A DNA stretch of 64,000 nt from Persicaria tinctoria (GCA_037127255.1 JBANSL010000007.1:63907038-63971037); one strand, 5' to 3'. Shown: positions 36,712 to 46,993, counted from the first letter of the stretch. A program made the numbers and translations. The notes: generated from the sequence alone by a model not told the origin.

Positions 36712-37005
36712 AAACATTACAATGTCCTCACTGTATCAAAACAAGGGTAAAGAAAGAAACTCACTAAACAGGTGTGCAGGGCTTTCAAAATCTCGAGTGT
36801 ACATGCTTGGGCCGAGTTTTGATTTAGCTTGCTTCTATCCCATAGACCTGAAAAATATGGAAGACATATACCCACAATAGAGAAACTAAAAAGTTCAAAA
36901 CCAAAAACAAACAAAAAGCAACAATGTCCAAAAAGTCCCAAAAAGTAAATGTCTATGTACACGCTCTAGATTTTATGGTCGCTGGATCGACTTTCTCCAT
37001 TAAGC

Positions 37006-37647
37006 TCAAGGTGGCATTTGCAGGGCCCATGTAGCTTGGGCTTCAAATAGGACTCCATTCTTGTCCATCAACTGTAGTCCTCCAGAATGGATCTTGTTCA
37101 CCACGAAAGGTCCCATCCTCTTCTTGTTGAATTTGTTAGGAAACCAATGATCTTTGGATTTGGAAATATAGAGCTTGTCTCCAACTTCATAGTCCTTAGG
37201 CTCATCATTAGAAATCCTACATAAGCGCACATACCAAGGCAAACCTCTCCCATGTATTGATAGATCTTTAATGGAAATAGGAGAAGAAAGATCCATACCT
37301 CGGCTTACCTTCACAGAAACGGAATCAGGGACCACTGTGTTTGGTCGATCTCGAGTAACTGTACTCAATCTCGACGAGTTTTCAGCTTCTGGTGGTGGAC
37401 TGTTCGAGGATGCTGGAGTCAAGGAAGCCAGATGTTGGTCGATATCGACTAGTTTTGTCGATATCGAGGAGTCTGGCTCATCTGGTGGAATCAGCGTCGA
37501 GGAAGGTGAATTCGATGCAGCGGAGGGTTGGTCGATATCGAGTAGTTTACTCGATATCGAGGAGTGTTTGCTTTCAGTTTGGCTGCTCGATGACGCTGGT
37601 CCTGGTGGTGGTTTTTGGGTTTGGTCGATATCGACTAGAGTCCTCAA
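37006..37647 (-). pseudogene. E5 PR-to-integrase linker and integrase C-terminus-like piece
   Basis: In E6 the same sequence is fused in frame to the protease. Here stops near 37690-37730 separate the two, and the frame has no ATG start. The first 110 residues are Ser/Pro/Asp-rich, with LVDIDQ and SSKLLDIDQ repeats written by TCGATATCGA pairs. The last 95 residues (RGLPWYVRLC, YEVGDKLYI, FPNKFNKKRMGPFVV, GGLQLMD) have the spacing of the SH3-like C-terminal domain of Athila integrases. That suggests RT, RNase H and the integrase core were deleted from an ancestor. The assignment is by pattern only. Confidence 0.6.
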
Positions 37648-37660
37648 TATCGAGGAATCC
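37343..37660 (-). repeat. E5 TCGANNTCGA cluster in PR-integrase linker
   Basis: TCGATCTCGA near 37347, TCGATATCGA pairs near 37439/37458 and 37531/37550, and one near 37624 with a degenerate partner (CAATATCGA). Pair spacing is 19 bp. Encodes the DIDQ/SSK repeats. Confidence 0.75.
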
Positions 37661-37716
37661 TGGTCGACTACGACCCCATACTAGCATTCTGTCAAGGCAT
37701 CCAAAAAATAGTTAGT

Positions 37717-38457
37717 CTATAACGACGTACCTTGGTCCGTGTCGAGTGGATTCTCTGTTTCTTCCTTTAGGATAGCCATGATCTCCTCCACCTGGGCCTC
37801 CATATCCCTCTTTTCCCGCTCTTTAGGAGTCATATTTCTAACCTTGGGCTCCCCACAAGCGATGTAGGCAGCTAAGATAGATTTTACCTCTTCCATTAGA
37901 CATGTATGCCTTTCAGTTTTATTAAAATAATACTCAATTACCTCATCGTTGATGTTGAAAGTGAGCACTCCTTTCCTCACGCTTATGTTGGCATCCACCG
38001 TCGCCAAGAAGGGTCTTCCTAGAATAATTGGACAAGCAGGGTCTTCTTGCATATCAACAACTAAGAAATCAACAGGGACAAAGAACTTACCTACTTGTAC
38101 TAGCACATTGTCCACCATGCTTGTTGGAATGACCACCGTGTTGTTGGCCATATAAAGCCTAGCATCCACAGGCTCTAGGGCACCTATCTTAATCTTGGAC
38201 CAAATTGTTAAAGGAATTATACTCACACTAGCTCCAAGATAACATAAAACATTAATTTTGTATGGACCAAATCCAATGGTTATAGCAGACTTACCTGGAT
38301 CTGGCCTCTTCTCAAGTATGTCCAAATGGCTGCATTCCTCTGTAATCTCAGCCATTGATCTCTTTTTGCTTAGAATCTCCTTCATGAACTTGACATAAGA
38401 TGGCATTTCAATGAGAGTTTCGGTGAAGGGAATGGTTACATTGAGCTTCTGAAGCAT
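37717..38457 (-). pseudogene. E5 retropepsin (Athila-type protease), active-site Asp lost
   Basis: 247 aa, no pol downstream. The lead (MPSYVKFMKEILSKKRSM, EECS) is the Athila gag-pro junction. The protease follows with GFGPYKIN, an LGASVSIIP motif and the ILGRPFLAT block. The catalytic position reads CYLGAS where E6 has CDLGAS, so Asp is replaced by Tyr (about residue 73) and the enzyme should be inactive. The retropepsin would process Gag. The frame stops after LDTDQGTSL, where E6 stays open. The annotated start is internal to the original gag-pro frame. Confidence 0.82.
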
Positions 38458-38926
38458 CTTGATGAAGCGCTAAAACTTCTTCTCTGCTGGGTCCTTTGGA
38501 GATTTTGTTGGGAAGGGCAGCTTCTTTTTCTGATTCAGAGCCAGAACAGATGTCGGAGGTGCTGCAGCTGGATCAATATCGATTGGGCTCTTCTCGATAT
38601 CGACTTCTTTTTCCTTGATATCGAGTTGACTTTGCTCGATATCGACTAGATCCTTGTCGATATCGACTTGTTTCTCAGCTCCTTCGTTCTGCTGTTTTTC
38701 CGACCTCTGGCTCTTGTAGTTGATGGCCGCTTCTGATTTTTACATCGGCGATGTGACCAGTCTTTCCCTTGGGATTTGGTTTTGAAGATCCTGGGAGTGA
38801 ACCTGACTGTTTGGGGACTCCTGCTGCTAGCTGACCAATCTGTATATCAACTGATTTCCGCCATATATCAATCTCCCCAAGCCTAGAGTTGATCCCTTGA
38901 ATCTGAGTGTAGATGGAGTTGAAGGA
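38458..38926 (-). other. E5 gag-PR linker with TCGATATCGA sites
   Basis: Still alignable to the C-terminal part of E6 gag (KPNPKGKTGH block), but outside an open frame. 38573-38672 holds five sites: three exact TCGATATCGA and two with one CpG-type change (TCAATATCGA, TTGATATCGA). Confidence 0.65.
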
Positions 38927-40213
38927 CTACTTAGTTTCTGAATGATTCCTCCGTATTTCCTCTAGGACTGTATGTAGATCATCCTTTTTCTGGTCCCTTT
39001 CCGGATATCCTGGAGCTCTGTAGGGCTGGGGGTTCCTAGGGGCACCTTGGTTCCATTGTGGTTGCTGAAACCTTTGGTCCCCCATGTAGCGATTGGGACC
39101 CCCTGCGTAAGCTGCCTCTTCATGGTATTCTGCCAGCCTGACTTGCTCTGTGTGTGGGCATTCAGTAGTGGTGTGGCTCTGTGATCCGCATTCAATACAA
39201 GGCTGGTTGATAGAAAGATACTTTACTTGTTTGAGGAGCTTCTTATTCTGATCTCTGTAGTACTGATCCCTTACATCAGGATCAATCTCCTTAGGGGGCT
39301 CATAGAGGGGCATGGATGGTGCTGGCCTGACGTAGGGGTTCTCCTCATAGGTGACTGGAGTCCCATACTTGTTGTCATAATTGGACGGCTTGTCGAGAGC
39401 AGCCCATGCGTCAGCAGGCGGCATTGTCAGATACTCATAGTGAGTATATGTGTTTATTCTGTCCTTTGCAGCCAAGTCCAGAGAATTGAAGAAGATCTCT
39501 TGAACTATGCAGGGTTGCTGTCCATGTGTAGGGCACGATCGCAGTAGATCCTTATAGCGTTCCCAATCCTTTGCCAGCGGCTCCCCAGGCTGCTGTTTGA
39601 AAGATGTGATCTTCTGGCGAAGGAGCGCTGTCTTAGCAGGAGGGAATAATTTATTGAGAAATTCCTGCTTAACTTGAGCCCATGTCGTGAGGGATCGTGG
39701 TGTCAGTCCTTCTAGCCACTTCAATGTAGGACCAGCCAGGGACCAATGAAAAGCTTTCATCAGGATGTACTCCAAGGTGGTACCTTCAGCAAGAGTACGA
39801 CACATGTCAGTAAAGTTGGTAATATGCCGCAGAGGGCATTCATTAAATATACCATGAAAAGCATGATTTTTAATTTCAATAAGGAATTGAGTGCGAATTT
39901 CATAGTTATTTTCAGGGATTAGAATGGTCGATTCAGGCATGGCGAGAGTCGGGTGCATATAATCCTCTGCAGTGGTTGGGTATAGGGCAAGCTCAGCTTC
40001 TGCTTGCCTCACACGCTCAGCTTCATGTTCCCTGGTTGCTCTCTCAGTGGCGATAGTAGTATCTTTAGCGACTAGTTCCCTCGTAAGCCTCTCAATCAGG
40101 TGTTCATGTGTCTCTGCAGCCGCCATGGCTCTTTTCAGTTTAGCTTGAATGTGTATAAGGTGCTCCGGTTCATCTAAGGCGTCAAACTCAAGTGTTCGAC
40201 CAGAACGGCGCAT
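38927..40213 (-). CDS. gag: E5 Gag (Athila-like), C-terminally truncated
   Basis: 428 aa from an ATG just after an acceptor-like CTTCGCAG. A coiled coil spans about 27-75. The Retrotrans_gag domain covers about 105-225 (NECPLRHITNF, WLEGLTPRSLTTWAQVKQEF, PPAKTALLRQKI, ERYKDLLRSCP). An intact CX2CX4HX4C zinc knuckle (CIECGSQSHTTTEC) is at 339-352. A Gln/Pro/Asn-rich tail follows. Gag would form the particle and bind element RNA. A TAG ends the frame after RRNHSETK, although the sequence beyond still resembles E6 gag, which is 78 residues longer. That stop is therefore probably a later mutation. Confidence 0.87.
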   Translation of the reverse strand: MRRSGRTLEFDALDEPEHLIHIQAKLKRAMAAAETHEHLIERLTRELVAKDTTIATERATREHEAERVRQAEAELALYPTTAEDYMHPTLAMPESTILIPENNYEIRTQFLIEIKNHAFHGIFNECPLRHITNFTDMCRTLAEGTTLEYILMKAFHWSLAGPTLKWLEGLTPRSLTTWAQVKQEFLNKLFPPAKTALLRQKITSFKQQPGEPLAKDWERYKDLLRSCPTHGQQPCIVQEIFFNSLDLAAKDRINTYTHYEYLTMPPADAWAALDKPSNYDNKYGTPVTYEENPYVRPAPSMPLYEPPKEIDPDVRDQYYRDQNKKLLKQVKYLSINQPCIECGSQSHTTTECPHTEQVRLAEYHEEAAYAGGPNRYMGDQRFQQPQWNQGAPRNPQPYRAPGYPERDQKKDDLHTVLEEIRRNHSETK

Positions 40214-40275
40214 ATACCTGCGAAGTAACTCAAAAGAAAAGTGAGATCTGACTACCTAAGGCGCGAATGATTGCT

Positions 40276-40293
40276 TCCCCGGCAACGGCGCCA
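40276..40293 (-). other. E5 primer-binding site, tRNA-Asp
   Basis: Element strand TGGCGCCGTTGCCGGGGA, exact Athila-type site, three bases inside the 5' LTR. Confidence 0.92.
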
Positions 40294-40526
40294 ATTTGTT
40301 GTAGGAGGAAATCAAGTTCAAAATATAGAAATATAATTCAAACCAGATTCGTGTCCCAGCAATTAATTACAAGACTCCCTCCCTATGTAGTAGTGGGAAG
40401 ACAGGATCGATCCACGAGGAAGCGTGTCAGCGGATCTTAGGTAGCTGTAAATCTCACGGACATAAAGAAAGACACAAAGACAGAAATAACAAAGCAAAAC
40501 AGAACGAAAGTAAAGACATAGAACTG

Positions 40527-40675
40527 GTCGATATCGACTAAGACCTACTCGATATCGACTCAACACAGCAACGACAGAAACTAAGAAATCACAGCAAAAA
40601 CTCGATCTCGCCTAACCTTACTCGATCTCGACCAACAACCAACTCGAGATCGACAAAAACTTATCGAGATCGACA
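40527..40675 (-). repeat. E5 TCGANNTCGA cluster, LTR-end side (5' LTR)
   Basis: Copy of 33827-33970: a TCGATATCGA pair, then TCGATCTCGA and two TCGAGATCGA. Confidence 0.8.
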
Positions 40676-41187
40676 ATAGACAGTAACAGAAATTTAAATT
40701 GCAAACTTTCCGATCACAGTACTCGGATTTCAAACGAAATAAATCAATATATTAAAAGACTTCCAAAGCCAGGGTATCAACACCACAACGATAATCATGC
40801 AAAGTAACACATAAAGGTATAAAATATCATGCTTTCCATCAAATAACTTTCGTTATTAACAAATAGGAATATAGAGGCTTTCGCTTCAATAACACAAACA
40901 AGGATCACCTTCAACTCTCGCAAAAGAATCATGTTCATAGGGATAGAAGAAGAATTGCATAAAAAGATTGTACCTTTACCGCATCACCTTACATGGCCAC
41001 CGTCGGGCTCACCCCATCCCCAGAAGTGGGTGGACTACTCGCTCCTCATTGCAATAGCAGACATCTTTGATGAAAAAGAACTAACTTGGATTAATAAACT
41101 CAAACTTACAACCTCTTCTCTCTCTATAGCTACTTGTCTCTCAAATTGAATTGGAATAAGATGCCTAATGCTCAGCCCCTAAGGCTT

Positions 41188-41195
41188 TATTTATA
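41188..41195 (-). promoter_or_regulatory. E5 5' LTR TATA box
   Basis: TATAAATA on the element strand, presumed core promoter for E5 RNA. Confidence 0.72.
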
Positions 41196-41461
41196 GTGCT
41201 CAAACCCCGCTAATCAAGGAAAGAACATCTTATCTATATCTATATCTAACTATCTAAAAGCTTAAAGATAAATAAATGCAATAAATGAATTAAATCAAAA
41301 AGGGAAATTCTATCTAAAATAGGTAAATCTTCCATGTGTTGATATGTCTTGATAGATGTTGATATATGTGGATAGATCTCGGACTCCTTCTCCTCTAAGA
41401 AAAGCAAAACCGCGTCGGACAACTCGGACAGCTCACCGCGTAACGCATCTCTAGAAGATTT

Positions 41462-41950
41462 ACTCGATATCGACAAGAACTACTCAATATCGAGTAAAAA
41501 TCGTCGTCGACTACGTCTGGCTCGTCATGTCGGGTTGCTGCTGCTCGATCAAGCTCAGACAGGTGATCTGGGGTCCTCGATATCGACAAGTTTAGTCGAT
41601 ATCGAGTAGACTTGCTTCATTGGCTTGGTGGCCTAGGCATGTCGAGTTGCTTCTCCTCGTCACTGACTCGGACTGGCGCTGTGGTGGTTGTCGATATCGA
41701 GTAAAATACTCGATATCGAGTAGATTGGTGCTTGGCGTCTTCAGTCCTCGGCTCCTCGACATGGTGTGGCTCCTCGACTCCGGGCATAGGTTCAGGAAGT
41801 TGTCGATATCGAGTAAACTACTCGATATCGAGTAGACTTGTGGAGTCGGGTTGCCTCCGGTGCTCAGCTCCTCGATCAGCTCCTAGTCGAATAGGCATGC
41901 TCGGACATGTTTTGTCGATATCGACTAGTTTTCATCGATATCGAGTAACT
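41462..41950 (-). repeat. E5 TCGATATCGA pairs upstream of TATA (5' LTR)
   Basis: Five pairs, near 41464/41483, 41577/41596, 41691/41710, 41804/41823 and 41915/41935. They start about 270 bp upstream of the TATA box and recur at about 113-bp steps. Nine or more sites are exact. Confidence 0.82.
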
Positions 41951-42223
41951 GTTGGTTTCCAGCTTGATTCGTCCTGGTTCTGTAATCCTTTGAACTTGGA
42001 CTTATGTAGTTGATTTCTGAGCTTTTCCAACCTTTCTCAGAAATGCTGTAAATTGCCTCGAATTCTGCGATTTTAAACAGAAACTGGTGTAGATTCCATA
42101 ATTTAGCAAATAAACATAAACTACATAGATTCCGTACTATTCTAGCCCAAATGCATGAAATGTATGCAGAAAACGATATAGAAGTTACTGTAAAACATGG
42201 CAGATTCAGCACACAACACCTGG

Positions 42224-43052
42224 CTCATCTTTGTCCGGTGGTATAGTTGGATCTAGTGGTTCATCCGGTGGTGGGAAGCGTGGGATGTCATCCGGGGGCA
42301 TCATATGAAGAAGCTTAAACCTCCCTGACTGGATGCTCCATGGCTCCTCCCATTCATCTTCCCTGGCTAGAGCTAGCATGTATAAGGGGAGATATAAAGA
42401 AAATATACATACCTCATCATCACACCTCTTCCGCTTCATAGGTTGACTTGGTTGCGCGTCTCCACCACAGCAAAACAGTGGAGTGGGAAGAGATATTTCC
42501 ACCTCATCATGCGGAGCTTCATGCCACTTTGCTAGGACCCCATACTTGAATATGAACATCGGTTGCTCAAAATCATCGGGGATAGCCTTCACTTTGTAAG
42601 GTAAAAGCGATCTTGGAATGCCCTGGGCAACAATGTCCAACTTCTTCTCTTCTAGTGCTTCTTCTTCTTGGGGTCCTTCAAATGGGTTTTTGAAAGATAG
42701 ATTGCAAAGGTGGAATCGAGATCGAGGAAGGACATACCTGGGTTTCTGTAATGTGGTCGACGTCGACTATGGGGTAGTCGACATCGATTGGCGTTGTTGC
42801 TCTCATGTACCGTGGGAGTACCCATTGTTCGTTCCAATCTTCTTCTTCCTCAACACTTTCCATAGCTTCAATTTCCTCAGACGAAGGAGGCTCTAATCCT
42901 TTAGAACGATAGGAAGCCTCAAGTCTTCGGACTAAGTCCTCCAGCTGGGCTATTTCCCTTAATCGTGCCTCCTCCACTGCGATCCTATCCCTCCGTCTCA
43001 AATCTTGAAACCATTCTTCCCATGCAGGATTACCTTCGACAAAGTCTTCCAT
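42224..43052 (-). pseudogene. E4 ORF-X (second copy), frameshifted and cut by E5
   Basis: Starts at ATG 43052 (MEDFVEGNPAWEEWF), with a charged helical N-terminus unlike E2's. It joins the shared sequence at TQVCPSSISIP. A single extra base near 42683 shifts the frame and the first part stops at 42678. The second frame (to 42206, including a few E5 bases) carries the conserved C-terminal 130 residues: SLLPYKVKAIPDDFEQP, CCGG, DDIPRFPPP. E5 inserted at the final Gly/stop codons, so the last residues are now encoded by the E5 LTR. Function unknown. Confidence 0.72.
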
Positions 43053-43221
43053 CTTTGTACCTAAGCTTTGAAATCACAATCAAGAACACAAATTAGGGGC
43101 AAAATCTTGGCACCCAGTTTGTACCGGTGAGGTAGGTGGTGGTAGAGTATGTGATAGGGTAAGAAAAAGGGATGGACTTTTCTGAACCTTAAACATAATT
43201 AAACTAGGCGCGATTAATATC
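43053..43221 (-). other. E4 leader between PBS and ORF-X
   Basis: 169 bp, different from the E2/E5/E6 leader. No motif recognised beyond a pyrimidine-rich stretch. Confidence 0.5.
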
Positions 43222-43239
43222 TCCCCGGCAACGGCGCCA
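43222..43239 (-). other. E4 primer-binding site, tRNA-Asp
   Basis: Exact TGGCGCCGTTGCCGGGGA on the element strand, three bases inside the 5' LTR. Confidence 0.92.
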
Positions 43240-43899
43240 ATTTGACGAGAGGGTTTCTCGACCAAATAAATTTGTAGTTAAGACCCCCGCTACAGTATAT
43301 GGGAGTCAGGTTCGTCCTCAGGAGAGAAGTCAGCGGTTCTAGGTTTAGTGTGTTTTGGGGTTCAGGAATAGCGGGAAGAGGTGATGAGGGGGGATGTTGG
43401 CAAAGAATAGAGGAGTCGATGTCGATGGATTGAGAGGGAATGGTGGTTTGATATCGAGTAGAATATTTGCCGAATAAAATTAATAAAATAAAACAAATAA
43501 AGATGCAAACTTCCAGGGTTATGGATCACCACAGCAGTAAACATATGTGTAGATTATAAATCACATAAAGATGCATGCTTTATATCAAAGAATCGACTTT
43601 TGCAAATTCCAACAATTTAGGTGATAGAGGCTCTCGCATAAAAACGTAATTTGTATCTACCTTTTCTTAATTAGGATTAGTCGGCTCTCGCAAATTGATG
43701 TCTCCAAAGTAGCCATGTTTTTATGCATATTTTAGTTCCATATTCTATACATTTTGCATATTTCGGGTTGGGAATATGTCGAATTTATGTAGTATATGCT
43801 TATTTGTTAGAAATGGAGATCTACATAAGTTTCTGTTTAATATTGCAGAATATGGAAACATTTCGAGAGAAAACTAAGAAGCAAAGACGGAAGCAGCAA

Positions 43900-44365
43900 G
43901 TCTACTCGATCTCGACTAAGATCTCATCGATGTCGACAAGTGCCAGACCACATTCCCCGAGCCATGTCGAAGAGATGCTGCTCGACAAAACCAGGCCAAG
44001 ATCTACTCGAGATCGACAATACCCTTGTCGAGATCGAGGAAGCCCAGGAGCCTGTGTCCGAGCATGTCAACAAGAGGCCACTCGACAACACCAAGCTGGC
44101 CAAGTCGATGATCCGTTGTCGTCGAGATCGAGGAGCGTCATCGATGTCGACAAGCCCACATCCGAGCAGGGCGAGAAGGGTTGCTCGACAACCTTGGAAG
44201 ACCAAGTCGACAACACAACGCTTGTCGAGATCGAGGAGTCCTCGTCGAGATCGACTAAAGCCAGGAGTCATGACCGAGCTACACCGAGGACCTACTAGCC
44301 GAGACGCCAAGCCAAGCCCAGTCGACAACTTCCCTACTCGAGATTGAGTACGCCGTACTCGAGAT
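43900..44365 (+). repeat. E7 TCGANNTCGA cluster upstream of TATA
   Basis: Pairs near 43908/43929, 44008/44029, 44132/44151, 44226/44246 and 44337/44358 (first partner TCGAGATTGA). Mostly TCGAGATCGA, with TCGATGTCGA and TCGATCTCGA; spacing 19-21 bp. Confidence 0.8.
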
Positions 44366-44626
44366 CGACGAAGATTTCCGAAGTCGCGTGACGCGTTGAT
44401 GCAGTCCTACTCGAAGTAGAGTCCTTGGAGCCGAGGATAAGCCTAATCTATCCGAATTATCAACGTCTATCATGAAGAAGAGAGTTTTATCCACTTGAGA
44501 CATTTTAGATATTATTTCCCGTTTAGATTGAATTTCATTGTAGCTTTTATTTTTCTTTAAAGTCTTAGATATAGTTTTAGATATAGATATAGATATTCTA
44601 TCCTTGAGTAGCAAGGTTTAGAAGCC

Positions 44627-44634
44627 TATAAATA
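44627..44634 (+). promoter_or_regulatory. E7 TATA box
   Basis: TATAAATA within CCTATAAATAAAGCCCATGG. Confidence 0.7.
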
Positions 44635-45239
44635 AAGCCCATGGGGCTGATTTCTAGTCATTCAATTTCAGAGATACGGTTACACATAGAGATTTAGGAG
44701 TTCAAAGGTTTTAAGGTTTTGGCAGTTTACGAAAGTTGATTGTCGGGATTGTAAAGGCTTTGAATTTAGTTAATGCAAGTTATTTCTTTTAATTCAATGT
44801 CCGCGGTTGCGATGAGGCGCGAGTAGTCCACCTACTTCTGGGGTTGGGGTGAGCCCAACGAGAGCCATGTCGGTGGATTAGCGATTGCAAAAAGAGGTAT
44901 TTTGTCGTTATCTTAGTCTATTCCCTATGTGCTTCATCTTTGATTGAGAAATTGAAGAACTCATGTTGTGAAACTTGGGTAGTAATTAGGATTTTTATTC
45001 GAAAGATTATAAATGCTAATTATGAAAAGGAATAGATGCAATTAGGATTATTTGTCGCGAGATTTATATTCCTACTTGTCGGAGTAGGTGAAAGCCTTTT
45101 CCTTTATCGATAAAGTTACCGCCTTTTGTAATTTATATTCCGCTTGCATGGTAATCGTTGTCGCAAACCCTAATCTTGGAAGTTCTTTTAATTCATAAAG
45201 TTACAGAAACTGAAACTGCTTTTGTTTTTTACTTTCTGC

Positions 45240-45460
45240 CCTCGTCGATCTCGACCAAGCCTGGTCGATCTTGACTACTGATTCCCGATCCCAGATCGTC
45301 GTAGCTTACTTGTGCAGGAACTCGACAAACTCAACTCGACATCGACGAGGACTGTACTCGATCTCGAGTAGCCCCTTGTCGAGATCGAGTAGCCACTGCC
45401 TGCGACTGCTACGCAGTTCGACTAGCCCGATCTTCTGTCGACTAACCCTAGTCGAGATCA
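45240..45460 (+). repeat. E7 TCGANNTCGA cluster, LTR-end side
   Basis: TCGATCTCGA near 45245, TCGACATCGA near 45337, a TCGATCTCGA/TCGAGATCGA pair 21 bp apart near 45358/45379, and decayed copies on either side. Confidence 0.7.
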
Positions 45461-45933
45461 AGCACCTGTTGTCGACTTCTGTCCGTGAGATTCCACCGCT
45501 GCCTAGGATCCGCTGACCAGCTTCCTCGAGGACTCGAACCTGACTTTCTCTTACTACATTGGAGGGAGTCTTGAACATTATTTGCTGGGATTCGATCGGT
45601 TTGCTTTACTTTGTTTACTTACTGTTTTGCATTCTCGATTTCCTCCTACAACACAAATAAACCCTAATTACTATCTAATTCATAATAAGATCACTTTCGC
45701 TTTAATATCATGAATAAGGAATTTCCTCAACTCTCGCAAAGGATTACGCACATAGGTAGATGATGATAAAGACATATAAATTCATGGATTTATAAATCAA
45801 ACACACATATCTATGTTGGGATCACCCCAACCCTAGAAGAAGGAAATTAGAAACAAACCATAATAAAAGAAATTAAATTGAACATAAAATAAACTAAAAC
45901 TTACAACCGTTCGTCTCATTCCTCCTCCCCCCT

Positions 45934-45983
<50 letters not shown>

Positions 45984-46036
45984 TGCGCCCTAAGACGACT
46001 TGACTTGAATTAATAAAAATCAGCCCCCTAGGGCTT

Positions 46037-46044
46037 TATTTATA
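46037..46044 (-). promoter_or_regulatory. E4 5' LTR TATA box
   Basis: TATAAATA on the element strand, as in the 3' LTR. Confidence 0.7.
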
Positions 46045-46289
46045 GGCTTCATTCCAAGCTAATCTAGGAAAGAAACTCTATCTATATCTATATCTATCTA
46101 TCTACTTACTTAAGATAAAAATATGGAAATAAATAATTATATCTAAAAGGAAATATATCTAATGTGGATAAATATCTTCTTCAACTTGATAGATCTTGAT
46201 GGAATTTGATCTTGGAAATATCTCCATTGGATTCGGGATAGAAACTTAACAAGAATCCCGGACTGCTCGACGTCGGCCACTGGGGGTTC

Positions 46290-46622
46290 ATCGAGATCGA
46301 GTAGAATTCCTCGATATCGAGTAGCACTTTCTTCGTCTTCCGCTCAGCAACTCGATTCCGGCCTCCAGGAGCAAAGTCGACTTGCATTTTTACTCGACAT
46401 CGAGTAAATTTCCTCGATATCGAGCAAGGCTTGGTCCGTCTTCAGCTTTTTCGTCGATCTCGGCTCCAAGAAGTGAAAATCGACCAAGTGTTTACTCGAT
46501 ATCAACCAAATCATGTCGATATCGACTAACTTGCTCCAGCTCCCAGCTTCACTTGTCGATGTTTGGTGCTCCAGCTCGATATGGGTTACTCGATATCGAG
46601 TAAAATAACTCAATATCGACTA
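46290..46622 (-). repeat. E4 TCGANNTCGA cluster upstream of TATA (5' LTR)
   Basis: Same set as 31391-31705 plus a TCGAGATCGA near 46291. Two sites show single CpG-type changes (TCGATATCAA near 46496, TCAATATCGA near 46611). Confidence 0.8.
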
Positions 46623-46993
46623 AGTCTCTCAGCTTTCTGCTCTGTTCTTGAAACGCACTTTCCCGAGTCCTCGTTCTTCGGATGGACGCATATGACCATG
46701 CATTAAAAAGATTTTTTCGAGGGCTACAACTCTCATGAAGACATCAAAGCTTGATTCAAAATGATGAATGCCGAAAAATGGCCTTTTCTCCGGCTGCACC
46801 ATTCTTAGCTTCTCCATGAGTTTTTTTTAAGCTCCAAAGTGCGTCCGATTTCTGCGAAATATAACAAAAACTTGTGCATACCTCCATAATTGGCAAATAA
46901 ACATATACTACATAGATTATGTACTATTCTAGCCCAAAGGTTTGAAATGCGTGCAGAATTCGATATAAAAGGAAGTGTAAAACATGGCAAACA

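Larger units (their letters stand above)
35571..37005 (-). other. E5 shared 3' non-coding region
   Basis: PPT-like tract at 35571-35587, conserved hairpin at 36089-36113, second purine run at 36692-36711. No supported ORF. The run between the coding end and the purine tract (36720-37005) also matches E2, E4 and E6. Confidence 0.75.
33592..42218 (-). mobile_element. E5: complete Athila-like non-autonomous element (gag-PR), 8.6 kb
   Basis: 3' LTR 33592-35570 and 5' LTR 40297-42218, with perfect CCTGG duplications at 33587-33591 and 42219-42223. Order on the minus strand: LTR, tRNA-Asp PBS, leader, gag, linker, retropepsin, linker, integrase-C-like piece, 3' non-coding region, PPT, LTR. No RT, RNase H or integrase core, so it must have used proteins of another element. 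It sits in E4 exactly at the end of ORF-X. Confidence 0.9.
40297..42218 (-). repeat. E5 5' LTR, 1922 bp
   Basis: Same termini as the 3' LTR. Relative to it a 66-bp segment between two CTTTCGC repeats is gone (junction near 40884), consistent with short-repeat recombination or slippage. Confidence 0.88.
43696..45654 (+). mobile_element. E7: solo Athila-like LTR, 1959 bp
   Basis: Starts TGATGTCTCC and ends TCCTCCTACAACA, flanked by perfect CAAAT duplications (43691-43695, 45655-45659). No interior, so the element left by LTR-LTR recombination. Closest to the E2 LTR: same motif centres (GA/TC) and the same block after the TATA box. Frames within it are chance. Confidence 0.92.
30335..46993 (-). 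mobile_element. E4: Athila-like element with ORF-X, containing E5 and solo LTR E7
   Basis: 3' LTR at 30335-32087 and 5' LTR at 43243-46993 (split by E7). Flanked by CAATT at 30330-30334 and 46994-46998. PBS is tRNA-Asp type. The LTR end GGTCGAGAAACCCTCTCGTCA differs from E2/E5/E6, while the LTR start half and 3' non-coding region are shared. The only coding frame is a broken ORF-X. At the extreme 5' LTR terminus about 12 bp present in the 3' LTR are missing. Confidence 0.85.
43243..46993 (-). repeat. E4 5' LTR, split by solo LTR E7
   Basis: 43243-43695 and 45660-46993 are the two halves and match 30335-32087. Contains the second (CT)n run (45939-45981), a TATA box at 46037-46044 and a TCGANNTCGA cluster at 46290-46622. 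Confidence 0.86.

Noticed and set aside
44279..44614. Ser/Arg-rich frames over the E7 motif cluster (also 31375-31685, 41620-42013)
   Set aside because: Translations of TCGANNTCGA arrays in LTRs (RYRV, SISS repeats) with no conservation between copies.
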